From assembly GCA_964631865.1 (NCBI GenBank), contig CAZWAK010000020.1, forward strand, positions 7,662 to 71,661: 64,000 nucleotides of DNA, in the 5' to 3' direction. This document shows positions 8,309 through 16,507 of the stretch, one piece after another. Numbering within the stretch: position 1 is the stretch's first letter; each line of letters starts with the position of its first letter. The position numbers and the translations under genes were made by a program. The notes beneath the pieces are model-generated. The model did not search any database. It worked only from the letters and a program-made list of their open reading frames with translations, and was not told the DNA's origin. The DNA comes from JAFDVL01 sp964631865 (GTDB taxonomy: Bacteria > Acidobacteriota > Blastocatellia > RBC074).

Positions 8309-9656
8309 TCTGCGTTCCCGGTTTGAAGTCGAAGATCGCAACGGACACAGCTAAATCGCGCTTGTTCACGAAATGCGTGAAGATCGGAACGACGCGCCCG
8401 CCGTACGCATCAATGCCGTTGTAATCGCCGAAGAAAACGCCTTTGTTGCACTCGAACGGCGCGAGGTTGATTTTGTGATTGACGAACGTTTTGCCCCCGT
8501 CAATGCTGCGTGCGAGTGTCACGCCCGTCTTTGTGCCATCCAAATCGCGGCGATCATAAAACACAATGTTGACCGCGCCATCCACGGGATCAACCGCCAT
8601 CCACGTGAAGAATTGATCCTTGCCGTTTTTCAGCTTGTCATTGTTCACGCGCACGGCTTCCGACCACGTCACGCCACCATCGCGTGAGGCCATCACAAAC
8701 ACATCGTGATCGCCGTTGCGCGCGTCTACCCAATTCACATACAGCGTGCCGTGATGAGGGCCGTTGCTCGTGTCCACTTTGGTCACAGGCATGCCGTTCG
8801 CGCGACTGATGCCGGGAATGTCAATGTCCCAACCGCCGGGCATCGCCGCGATGATTTTGTCGTTGCCAAACGTCGCGCCGCCATCGAGCGATTTGTCGAA
8901 GTACAAACCTTTCGGCCCCGCCCACACCAAATAGACTTCGCCTTTCACGCCGCTGGCGGCAATCGCGCCTTCCATCGTGTTGTCGCCGTCTTCGCAATCG
9001 CCCGTCGTGTCCGCGACTTCAAACGGCGGCGCAAACGTTTTGCCGCCATCGCTCGAACTGGAAAAGTAAATGTGCGAGCGATGCTGCGCGTCCTTGCTGC
9101 CATAAACATCAAAGCGCGTCCACGCCAAATAAATATTGTTCTTGTGCGGCGAGCCGAAGACGTTGTCGGTCACGATGTACGGCTTGTCTTCAAACGGCGT
9201 GACCGAATTGACGTGGTCAATCACTGCGACCGGAGCCGCCCATTCGTGACCGCCATCGCGCGATGCACTGACCCATATCCCGCTGAAGGCGCGCGGCGGG
9301 CGTTTGACGCGAATGCCATCGAACGACATGTAGCAGTGATACGCGACGCCTTCGCTGCTGAACGCAATCGAATCATCGCCTTGTGGCAAGCTGCGTTCGT
9401 TCGGTGCGAAGACCGTCGTCCAGGTTTTGCCGCCGTCGTGCGTGACATACCGCGCATTGCTCACGCGCGCCTGCCCCGGTTTGCCGTACTGCAACGACAC
9501 GCCGATGAGGTTGTCAGGATTGGTCGGATTGATCGCGATGGAAACTTCGCTTGGGTTGATCGCGTCTTTTTCCGTGATTTGAATGACGCGATGCGTTTGT
9601 GCCAACAGCGGGAGAGAAAGAGCCAAAAATAAGAGCAGCCCAACGCGACAATTCAT
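8289..9656 (-). CDS. Exported Asp-box (BNR) sialidase-like beta-propeller protein
   Basis: This 455-residue protein has a signal peptide (MNCRVGLLLFLALSLPLLAQ) followed by six Asp-box motifs of the form S-x-D-G-G-x-T-W/F (THDGGKTW, SRDGGHEW, SSDGGKTF, SLDGGATF, SRDGGVTW, SIDGGKTF), typical of sialidase-type beta-propellers. The Asp-box fold also occurs in non-sialidases, so catalytic activity is not claimed. The sialidase arginine triad could not be assigned. The last residues (TVVGGR) and the TGA stop are encoded by the intergenic GGTGGCCGG repeat, so the original C-terminus may have been altered. It lies immediately behind the selenoprotein gene on the same strand. Confidence 0.8.
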   Translation of the reverse strand: MNCRVGLLLFLALSLPLLAQTHRVIQITEKDAINPSEVSIAINPTNPDNLIGVSLQYGKPGQARVSNARYVTHDGGKTWTTVFAPNERSLPQGDDSIAFSSEGVAYHCYMSFDGIRVKRPPRAFSGIWVSASRDGGHEWAAPVAVIDHVNSVTPFEDKPYIVTDNVFGSPHKNNIYLAWTRFDVYGSKDAQHRSHIYFSSSSDGGKTFAPPFEVADTTGDCEDGDNTMEGAIAASGVKGEVYLVWAGPKGLYFDKSLDGGATFGNDKIIAAMPGGWDIDIPGISRANGMPVTKVDTSNGPHHGTLYVNWVDARNGDHDVFVMASRDGGVTWSEAVRVNNDKLKNGKDQFFTWMAVDPVDGAVNIVFYDRRDLDGTKTGVTLARSIDGGKTFVNHKINLAPFECNKGVFFGDYNGIDAYGGRVVPIFTHFVNKRDLAVSVAIFDFKPGTQTVVGGR

Positions 9657-10415
9657 CTAAGCCATTTTCCTTTCTGCTTCAACGAAGGTTTCCAGCACGG
9701 GCACATCGGTTCGCGGCAACAATGCCAACGCTGCTGCGATGACTTGATGTTGCAGCGCGGGATGGTTCGGCGCACCCAATGGAAAGCCCATCGGATACGA
9801 CACCCACAACGCGCGCGGCGGATGAATGATCGAAGTCACTTCGCGCAACAACGACACCGAAGTCGTCGTGATGTTCTCGCGTTCGATGGCTCCGGCCAGC
9901 AGACCAACGGTCTGCACACACATCGGTCACATCGGCGTCAGAAACACGACGTCCACATTGTCAGCGCGTAACATCTGCGCGACTTGCACCGACGTTTCGT
10001 CAATCAATTTGCGCGGCATCACAATCGAACCCATAAAGCTGAAATGCCGATGATTCAATTCGCCAATTACGCCTTGTGCTTCGAGTTCTCGAAAGCGATC
10101 CAGCGGAAAACCCAGGTTGCGATCCGCCGCGATGCCCGTGTGATCGAAGCCGGGGCTGCGATGCGTTTCGAGCAGCGTCTGTGTTACGACCGTGTTCGGG
10201 ATTTCGCGGAACGACGTGTCACCGCCCTTGATCGAATGATCGAAGCCTGCCTGTTCGGGCAAGCTCACGCCCGCCGAAGTCACGAGCGCGACGCGCGCTT
10301 CAGGCAGCGGTTTACCGAGCGGCGTACACGGCACGGGGTCGTTCGCGTAATGCGAAAACGGATAGGCTTTCATAAACAGCCGATGCGAAAAAACCAAATC
10401 GTCGTACGTTGCCAT
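9657..10415 (-). CDS. Probable selenoprotein, GrdB/PrdB-type reductase family, UGA = Sec163
   Basis: Two open frames (162 residues ending VVFLTPM, then PMCVQTVGLLAGAIERE and on) are in the same frame and separated only by a TGA at 9927-9929. Read through, they give a 252-residue protein with a U-P-M-C redox motif. The surrounding sequence resembles the selenoprotein B family of glycine/betaine/sarcosine/D-proline reductases, in which selenocysteine (or cysteine) sits at this place. A 7-bp hairpin lies just downstream of the UGA in the mRNA. The gene starts 3 bp after the metallophosphoesterase stop, so it is translationally coupled. The substrate is unknown and the grd/prd partners are absent here. 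Alternatives are a nonsense mutation or a sequencing error. No Sec machinery is visible in this window. Confidence 0.8.
9899..9929 (-). promoter_or_regulatory. Candidate bacterial SECIS hairpin after in-frame UGA
   Basis: In the mRNA, UGA (9929-9927) is followed 11 nt later by a perfect stem GCAGACC/GGUCUGC (9915-9909 with 9905-9899) and the loop GUU. UGA to loop is 18 nt and the loop begins with G. This fits the general bacterial SECIS form: a hairpin directly after the UGA with a guanine among the first loop bases. Confidence 0.65.
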
Positions 10416-10418
10416 AAC

Positions 10419-11060
10419 TTACAAATCAATCACGATGGGCGCATTCACAATTTTATACGCCTCGTTGCAGGACGAAGCATTGATAAACTGCACGCCGCCC
10501 TGTTCCACGTGCCCGTAGCCCGCGTGAATATGCCCGAAGATATGCACGCGCGGTCGAATGCGCTGCACGATGGGCAACAATTCTTCGCAGCCGGCGGCTT
10601 CATACGTTCCTGTCCAACGATCAATTACCATATCCAGAATTCCCTTCGGCGGGCCGTGCGTAATCAGCACGTCGGTGTCGTCGGGAATCATTTCCCACTT
10701 GCGCCGAATCTCAGGGCCGCGATCCAGATTGAACGCCCAATCGAAAAAGCGCGGCTGCCACGGTGAGCCGTAAATCTTCAAGCCTTCGATGATGACGAAG
10801 GAGTCTAGCAAATACGTCGCGTTCGTCAGCAACACGCGCGCCAACTCGGGCGAACGCTCGAACAAAAAATCGTGATTGCCGGCGACAAAGATTTTATGTT
10901 TGTGCGGCAACGTGCCGAGCCAGCGATTGAATTCGATAACCTCGTCAAATTTGCCGTGACCGGTCGCGTCTCCGGCGTGAATCAGAATATCGCCATCGGG
11001 GATTGCGCTGAACTGTTGATGACGTGAGTGCGTATCACTGATCGCTACGATGCGTGGCAT
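10419..11060 (-). CDS. Calcineurin-like metallophosphoesterase (MPPED-type)
   Basis: This 213-residue cytoplasmic phosphoesterase carries all the dimetal motifs: D-T-H (ISDTHSRH, residues 7-12), GDATGHG, GNHDFLF, THGPPKG and GHIHAG. The length and the HGPP motif match the short MPPED-like phosphodiesterase branch. The substrate cannot be told from sequence. The stop at 10421-10419 lies 3 bp before the selenoprotein ATG, so the two are co-translated. Upstream it is divergent from the isopentenyl-diphosphate isomerase gene, with a 65-bp shared promoter region. Confidence 0.88.
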   Translation of the reverse strand: MPRIVAISDTHSRHQQFSAIPDGDILIHAGDATGHGKFDEVIEFNRWLGTLPHKHKIFVAGNHDFLFERSPELARVLLTNATYLLDSFVIIEGLKIYGSPWQPRFFDWAFNLDRGPEIRRKWEMIPDDTDVLITHGPPKGILDMVIDRWTGTYEAAGCEELLPIVQRIRPRVHIFGHIHAGYGHVEQGGVQFINASSCNEAYKIVNAPIVIDL

Positions 11061-11125
11061 AAAATGCAGTATACAATGGCGTATGCGATAATGCCCGCCG
11101 AAAAATTTACGGAGCAGAAAGCCGC

Positions 11126-12190
11126 ATGTCCGAAAGTCAAGCCAACGAAATCATTCGCCGCAAACAAAGCCACTTCGAGTTGTGCGCCGAGCAGGATGTC
11201 GAATTCAAAACCAAAACCACCTGGCTCGAACATGTCGAATTGGTGCATCAACCGCTGACGGAAACCTTGCTCGACGAGATTGATTTGAGCGGCGAAATCT
11301 GCGGCAAACGTTTGCGTGCGCCGATTGTGATTACGGCGATGACAGGCGGCACGCCGGACACAGGAAAATTCAATCAAGAAGTGGCCGCGCTCGCGGATCG
11401 TTTGGGTTTGGGTTTCGGCGTCGGCTCGCAGCGCGTGATGCTGAAGTACCCGGAAGTGACCGACACGTTTTGCGTGCGCGAGCAAGCCCCGAATGTGCTG
11501 TTACTCGGCAACATCGGCATCGCACAAGCGCGCGAGCTGAGTCTGGCGCAATTGCAAAAGCTAGTGGACGACATTCAAGCCGACGCGCTTTGCGTGCATT
11601 TGAACACGGCGATGGAAATTGTGCAGCATCAGGGCGACCGCGATTTTCGTGGCTCTTTGCAAGCCATCGAACGACTCGTCCGCGAATTGCCCGTACCGCT
11701 CATCGTCAAAGAAACCGGCTGTGGTTTTGCGCGCGAAACGGGCGAGAAGTTAGCGGCGACGGGCGTCGAATGGGTTGACGTTTCAGGCGCAGGCGGCACG
11801 TCGTGGGTTGGCGTCGAAACGCTGCGCAATCGCGCGTTGCAGCATCTGGGCGAGGCGTTTTGGGATTGGGGCGTGCCGACAGCAGCGAGTCTTTTGGAAC
11901 TGCGTGGCCTGGGGCTGAAGTTGATTGCCTCGGGCGGCATTCGCACTGGCCTGCACGCAGCCAAAGCCATTGCACTCGGCGCACAAGCTGCTGGAGTCGC
12001 GTTGCCTGTGTTGCGCGCGTACGTGAACGGCGGCAGCGCTGCCGTCGAAGAGTATTTGTCTGCAATGATTGCGGAGTTGCGTGCGGCAATGATGTTGTGC
12101 GGTTGTGAGCGCGTTGCGGATATGCACACGAATCGCGCGGTGATCGGCGAACAATTATTGGAATGGGCGACGCAGCGAAAACTGCTTTAG
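11126..12190 (+). CDS. fni: Isopentenyl-diphosphate delta-isomerase, type 2
   Basis: This FMN-dependent enzyme interconverts isopentenyl and dimethylallyl diphosphate for isoprenoid synthesis. The 354-residue TIM barrel has the usual length for the family. Hallmarks are the N-terminal RKQSHFELC, the flavin-site ITAMTGGT, FGVGSQRVML, LLGNIGIAQ, LIVKETGCGFARETGE and the glycine-rich phosphate site IASGGIRTGLHAAKAIALGA. The start MSESQAN at 11126 fits a preceding AGCAGAAAG ribosome-site-like sequence. No other isoprenoid gene is adjacent. It is divergent from the metallophosphoesterase gene. Confidence 0.92.
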   Translation: MSESQANEIIRRKQSHFELCAEQDVEFKTKTTWLEHVELVHQPLTETLLDEIDLSGEICGKRLRAPIVITAMTGGTPDTGKFNQEVAALADRLGLGFGVGSQRVMLKYPEVTDTFCVREQAPNVLLLGNIGIAQARELSLAQLQKLVDDIQADALCVHLNTAMEIVQHQGDRDFRGSLQAIERLVRELPVPLIVKETGCGFARETGEKLAATGVEWVDVSGAGGTSWVGVETLRNRALQHLGEAFWDWGVPTAASLLELRGLGLKLIASGGIRTGLHAAKAIALGAQAAGVALPVLRAYVNGGSAAVEEYLSAMIAELRAAMMLCGCERVADMHTNRAVIGEQLLEWATQRKLL

Positions 12191-12231
12191 ATTTGCCGGA
12201 ACTTTGTTTTTCGCTCGTCGTGTGACAAGCG

Positions 12232-12894
12232 ATGAAAACCAAAGCTGTTGTTTTGAAATTAGTAATTCTTGCGCTGCAACTTGCGTCCTTAGTCATAATC
12301 TTTCTTGTTCATTTTCGTCTTGTATTTTGGGTAGACCAAACCTATTCCCTGGAAAACTCGGACTTTGCCTTAGTAGCCGCAATGGGACTCACTTTGACTC
12401 CATTGGCGCTGCTTGCAGTCGTATTTTATCGTTGGCTCAAACGTCGCTGGACGTCATCTAAACCGGACGTGATTGCGTTGAGCTTCGTGCTTTTATTCTT
12501 TGGCACGATGTGGACGTGGGGACTATTTACCCTCAACAAATTATTGAAGCATGGACACCATGCATCGGTGATCCAATCCTTGCAAGTCATCCATAAGGCG
12601 CAAGCCGATTTCAAGACAAGACACAATCGGTATGCAACGCTGCGGGAGTTGATTGACACTGAGCTTCTTCACCCCAATCTTCTCAAGGAAGAAAAGATTC
12701 CCGGCTATAGATTCTCTGAATCAGATATCTCAACCGATACTTACTGCATTCACGCAGACCGCACAATGAACGGCTCAGGGTATCGAGATTTCAACCTGAC
12801 AGAATCAGGCGACATTCGCTTCATCGAAACGCGCCTCAAAGGAACGGTGCCGAGGGGAGTGGGGGAGAACCTCTATTCCGTCGAGAAGGAGTAA
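12232..12894 (+). CDS. Hypothetical membrane protein with pilin-like C-terminal domain
   Basis: This 220-residue protein has three predicted membrane helices (about residues 8-32, 44-66 and 80-102). It is followed by an extracytoplasmic domain whose start (SVIQSLQVIHKAQADFKTRHNRYATLRELID) resembles the pseudopilin-like globular domain common in acidobacterial proteins. No cleavage site of the type IV pilin class is seen, so it is not a secreted pilin. It is AT-richer than its neighbours. The function is unknown. The C-terminus ends 115 bp before the convergent myo-inositol oxygenase gene. Confidence 0.65.
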   Translation: MKTKAVVLKLVILALQLASLVIIFLVHFRLVFWVDQTYSLENSDFALVAAMGLTLTPLALLAVVFYRWLKRRWTSSKPDVIALSFVLLFFGTMWTWGLFTLNKLLKHGHHASVIQSLQVIHKAQADFKTRHNRYATLRELIDTELLHPNLLKEEKIPGYRFSESDISTDTYCIHADRTMNGSGYRDFNLTESGDIRFIETRLKGTVPRGVGENLYSVEKE

Positions 12895-12972
12895 CTAATA
12901 GAACCAAAAGGCGAGCGCAGCTTGATTCCGTTTGTGGGCTTGCGAATGGAATTTTGAGTGGCGAAGATAGAA

Positions 12973-13003
12973 GGGCGCGCACACGACCCGACGGTGCGCG
13001 CCC
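12973..13003. terminator. Hairpin downstream of myo-inositol oxygenase
   Basis: A perfect 10-bp stem GGGCGCGCAC (12973-12982) pairs with GTGCGCGCCC (12994-13003) across an 11-nt loop. It lies between convergent genes, 5 bp beyond the myo-inositol oxygenase stop. Only a weak T-run follows, so it may be a terminator or an mRNA 3' stabiliser. Confidence 0.6.
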
Positions 13004-13008
13004 AGTGA

Positions 13009-13842
13009 TTACCACTTCAATTTCGGCGGGAAAAACTCAGCGACCAAATCTTCGTAATACGCGCGATAATCCTCAAAATTCGGCGTCTCTTCGACTTTGG
13101 AATAGAGGTCGTACGGGTTGAACGCTTTCACCCATTGGAGCATTTCGTGATCGCGCTCGGTCAACAAATGACCGTATTCGTTTTCGTTGTGGATCACGTA
13201 GCACGAGTGATACCGAATCATCCACTGCGCTTCTTCGGGCAAATAATTTTTGACGACGTGGTACAAATATTCGTCGTGCCCCCACGACAAATGCACGTTG
13301 TCCAGGCCGCAATGCGGTTCGTAAATTCCGTACTTCGTGTTGAGTTGCGAGTTCTGGGAATCAGGGTTGTTGGCGAAAAATTCGGAATAGACAATCTTGT
13401 CCGAAAACGCGCAGCCGACCGGGTTTGTGTCGCCCACGACGGCCCATTGCGGCTCGTCGAACATACAGAGCATTTTGCCCAGATCGTGAATGAAGCCCGC
13501 GAGGATAAACCAGCGCGGATGCCCGTCTTGCCGGATCGCTTCGGCGGTTTGCAGTGCGTGGATGATTTGCGGCAAGGCTAAATCCGGGTCACTATCGTCC
13601 ACGAAATTGTTCAGAAAATCCATCGCTTCCCAAACGCTCATTTCGGCGTGATTGAGCGGCGTGTATTCGGCCTTTTTCGCCCGCACGAAATCAAGCGTTT
13701 GTTGGCTGTGATTCAGACGATACAGTTCTTTGACGCAATCGCGCGCTTCGGCAGCGTAATTGCGATACGCATCGGGCGCTTTGTCCTCGTGCCGCAGATG
13801 CGCGGGAATTTCCGACATGGAGGGGTGTAGTGCAACAGACAT
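13009..13842 (-). CDS. Myo-inositol oxygenase
   Basis: This di-iron oxygenase converts myo-inositol to D-glucuronate using O2. The 277 residues match the eukaryotic MIOX length (about 285) and all di-iron ligands can be placed: H95 (HALQTAEAIR), H119-D120 (FIHDLGK), H189 (WGHDEYLYH), H212 (MIRYHSCYVIH) and D245 (NPYDLYSK). Other signatures are GDTNPVGC and DAMDFL-like WEAMDFLNNFVDDSDPD. The ATG at 13842 has a strong ribosome site (GAAGGAG). It is transcribed in the same direction as the upstream permease genes, 71 bp away, probably as a separate unit. No other inositol genes are adjacent. Confidence 0.93.
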   Translation of the reverse strand: MSVALHPSMSEIPAHLRHEDKAPDAYRNYAAEARDCVKELYRLNHSQQTLDFVRAKKAEYTPLNHAEMSVWEAMDFLNNFVDDSDPDLALPQIIHALQTAEAIRQDGHPRWFILAGFIHDLGKMLCMFDEPQWAVVGDTNPVGCAFSDKIVYSEFFANNPDSQNSQLNTKYGIYEPHCGLDNVHLSWGHDEYLYHVVKNYLPEEAQWMIRYHSCYVIHNENEYGHLLTERDHEMLQWVKAFNPYDLYSKVEETPNFEDYRAYYEDLVAEFFPPKLKW

Positions 13843-13913
13843 ATCAATTTTCTCCTTCGCTGGTTGGGACGTGGCAATAGTACGCTGGTTGGGGGAGAAA
13901 GCGGAAGTCTTTT

Positions 13914-15149
13914 TTATTCGTACCGCAAGGCTTCAATCGGGTCAAGACGCGCGGCTTTGACTGCCGGATACAGCCCAAAAATCAGGCCGATGCTGACCGA
14001 AACGCCGAAGCCGATGCCGACCCACATCATCGGAATCGCGGACGGAAACCTGATCGCTTTCAGAATGAAGCTGACCAAAAAGCCGAAGCCAATGCCCACC
14101 ACACCGCCGAGACCGGTCAAGGTCATGGCTTCCAGCAGGAACTGCGTCACGATGTCCATTTTGCGTGCGCCGATGGCGCGGCGGATGCCGATTTCTTTGG
14201 TGCGTTCGGTCACGCTGACGAGCATGATGTTCATCACGCCGATGCCGCCGACCAGCAACGCCACGCTCGTGATGGGCACAATCACCAACGCGACGATTTT
14301 CAGAATGCCGCTGAAGGTTTCGATGATGCCGCTCGGTGTGTTCACGGCAAAGCTGTCAGGTTGATCGGCGGGCACGTTGCGACGGCGGCGCAGCAACTCC
14401 GTGACCTGGTCAATCATTTTGTCGAGGTTGCCGCTGGCCGCGCTAACCGTGATGAAATGGTCTTCCTGACCGGGATACATCGTGTGCATCACGCCGTATG
14501 GAATCAAAATCACGCCGTCATTGTTGGGGCCGCCGCCGAAGCCTTGTTTGGCTTGCGCCAGCGTGCCGATCACGGTGAACATCTTGGAGCCGATGGAGAT
14601 TTCTTTGCCGAGCGGATCGTAGCCGCTGAAGAGTTTGTCCTTGATGTTGTAGCCAATCACGCAAACCGGAATCTTGTGTTCGTCTTCGGTTTCGGTAAAG
14701 AAGCGACCGCCTTCCAACGCAATGTCGCGTGTGCGTTCGTAAGCGGCCCAGACGCCACGCACGTTGGAAGTTTGCACTTGATTGTCGCGGTATTTGACGG
14801 TGGGTGGCAGGCTGTCGGGACGCAGCACAGGCGAAGCGGCTTCGACCAGCGACAACTTGCTGACGGCCAGGGCGTCGTCGTACGTGAGCGGCTTGCGCTT
14901 GCGTTCTTCTTCGGTCAAATCGCTAAAGCGCGGGCCGCCGCGAAAGCGACTGATGAACGCGGTGTTCGTACCGAACTGTTCGATCTGCTCCTTGAAGGTT
15001 TGCTCCATGCCGCCGACCAACGAGGCGACGGCAATTGTTGTCGCCGTGCCAATCACGACGCCCAACACCGTCAGGAACGAGCGAAACTTGTGCGACCACA
15101 ACGTCCCCATCGCCTGTGAAACCAATTCTCGAAATTGCTGTTTTTGCAT
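13914..15149 (-). CDS. ABC transporter permease, MacB/FtsX type
   Basis: This 411-residue permease has an N-terminal membrane helix (LTVLGVVIGTATTIAVASLV), a large periplasmic MacB-like core domain (about residues 50-280), and three C-terminal FtsX helices including SVALLVGGIGVMNIMLVSVTE and the RTKEIGIRRAIGARKMDI coupling segment. It likely works in export of a peptide, lipid or drug, or in mechanotransmission across the envelope. It lies 15 bp after a paralogous permease on the same strand. No ATPase gene is adjacent, so the partner ATPase must be encoded elsewhere. Confidence 0.88.
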   Translation of the reverse strand: MQKQQFRELVSQAMGTLWSHKFRSFLTVLGVVIGTATTIAVASLVGGMEQTFKEQIEQFGTNTAFISRFRGGPRFSDLTEEERKRKPLTYDDALAVSKLSLVEAASPVLRPDSLPPTVKYRDNQVQTSNVRGVWAAYERTRDIALEGGRFFTETEDEHKIPVCVIGYNIKDKLFSGYDPLGKEISIGSKMFTVIGTLAQAKQGFGGGPNNDGVILIPYGVMHTMYPGQEDHFITVSAASGNLDKMIDQVTELLRRRRNVPADQPDSFAVNTPSGIIETFSGILKIVALVIVPITSVALLVGGIGVMNIMLVSVTERTKEIGIRRAIGARKMDIVTQFLLEAMTLTGLGGVVGIGFGFLVSFILKAIRFPSAIPMMWVGIGFGVSVSIGLIFGLYPAVKAARLDPIEALRYE

Positions 15150-15164
15150 ACCTCAGACTTCAGA

Positions 15165-16394
15165 CTACTCTGCCCGCAGCGCGACAATCGGATCGAGGCG
15201 TGCCGCTTTCCAGGCGGGATAAATGCCAAAAATCGCGCCCGTTGCGCTGGAAACGATCAACGCCATCGCTACCGCCCACAACGGCATTGAAGCGGGAACG
15301 GGCGTGAATTTGACCAGTAATGTTTTGATGCCATACGCGATGGCGAGGCCGATCAAACCGCCACACGCCGACAGCACAACGGATTCGATCAGGAATTGCA
15401 ACAGAATGTCTTTGCGCCGCGCGCCGAGGCTTTTGCGGATGCCGATTTCGCGCGTGCGTTCCGTCACGGCGACGAGCATGATGTTCATAATCACGATGCC
15501 GCCGACGACCAATGAAATCGAAGTCACGCCGAGCGCGACGGTCGCAATTACGCCAGTCAGGTTCTGGAACAAATCGTTGATCGCATCCGCCGTGATGATG
15601 CCGAAGGTGTCTTTGTCGTTGTAATTGAGCCTGTGCCGCGTGCGCATCATCATTCTGACTTGATCTTGCAGGTCGAGAGTTTTGACATTTTCCGGGCCTT
15701 TGATCGAAAGACTCAGGCTGCGGCGCGCGCCCCAAATCTTCTGAAAAGTCGTGACCGGGATGACGACGAATTCGTCCTGCGATTGCCCGAAAACCGAGCC
15801 TTGTGCTTTGGCGACGCCGATGACTTCAAACGGCAAGCCTTCGATCTTGATTTCCATGCCGACGACTTCGCGCCGCCCATAGAGCCGATCCGCCACGTCT
15901 GCGCCGATCATCGTGACATAGCGGCTGCGCTCTTCTTCCATCTCGCTGATGTAGCGCCCGAATTCCGGCTGCACCGTATCAATGTTGCCCATCGAAGCCG
16001 TCACGCCGCGCACGTTGATGCGCGCCATGTTTTCGTTGCCGTATTTGACTTCGGTGGAGGTGCCGCCCGAAGCCCCGACATAACTCGCCAACGTCAGGCG
16101 TTCGCGCAGATAGTCCACATCCGCGAGCGTCAAGTCTTTGTTGCGGCGATTGGCTTCGAGGAATTCTTCAAAGCTGGTGATGATGCCAAATTTCTCCACG
16201 CTGAGCGTGTTCGACCCCATGTCAGCGATCTTTTCCGCAATGTATTTGTTCGCACCTTCGATGACGGACGCGACCGCGACGACCGTGACCACACCGAAGA
16301 TGACACCGAGCAGGGTTAAGACGCTGCGCAGCTTGTGAGCGCGCAAGGAGGCGAGGGCGAGTTTGAGGGATTCGATTAGGGCGTACATAGTCAC
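15165..16394 (-). CDS. ABC transporter permease, MacB/FtsX type (paralogue)
   Basis: This 409-residue paralogue of the following permease has the same plan: an N-terminal helix (SVLTLLGVIFGVVTVVAVASVI), a periplasmic core domain, and three C-terminal helices with RTREIGIRKSLGARRKDILLQF. The two genes probably arose by tandem duplication and could form a heterodimeric channel. The start MTMYALIESLKLAL fits the usual N-terminus of the family. The second methionine (MYALIE) is an alternative. The gene is separated by 113 bp from the HD-GYP gene upstream. Confidence 0.88.
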   Translation of the reverse strand: MTMYALIESLKLALASLRAHKLRSVLTLLGVIFGVVTVVAVASVIEGANKYIAEKIADMGSNTLSVEKFGIITSFEEFLEANRRNKDLTLADVDYLRERLTLASYVGASGGTSTEVKYGNENMARINVRGVTASMGNIDTVQPEFGRYISEMEEERSRYVTMIGADVADRLYGRREVVGMEIKIEGLPFEVIGVAKAQGSVFGQSQDEFVVIPVTTFQKIWGARRSLSLSIKGPENVKTLDLQDQVRMMMRTRHRLNYNDKDTFGIITADAINDLFQNLTGVIATVALGVTSISLVVGGIVIMNIMLVAVTERTREIGIRKSLGARRKDILLQFLIESVVLSACGGLIGLAIAYGIKTLLVKFTPVPASMPLWAVAMALIVSSATGAIFGIYPAWKAARLDPIVALRAE

Positions 16395-16507
16395 CTGTCA
16401 CAATTGGAATGCGCCGAGAGAGTCATCGGCTACCAGCCCTAAACGATAACACAAGGAGGTAAGTTGCAGGAAAGAAAGGCTGAGGACGCTGCACCAACAG
16501 CAGGGGA

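Noticed and set aside
8289..9656. Confident exo-alpha-sialidase
   Set aside because: Asp-boxes alone define the fold, not the activity. The arginine triad was not identified.
9657..9923. Separate 88-residue gene downstream of the 162-residue gene
   Set aside because: It is in the same frame, separated only by a UGA, continues the family sequence and has no start signal. It is treated as the second half of a selenoprotein.
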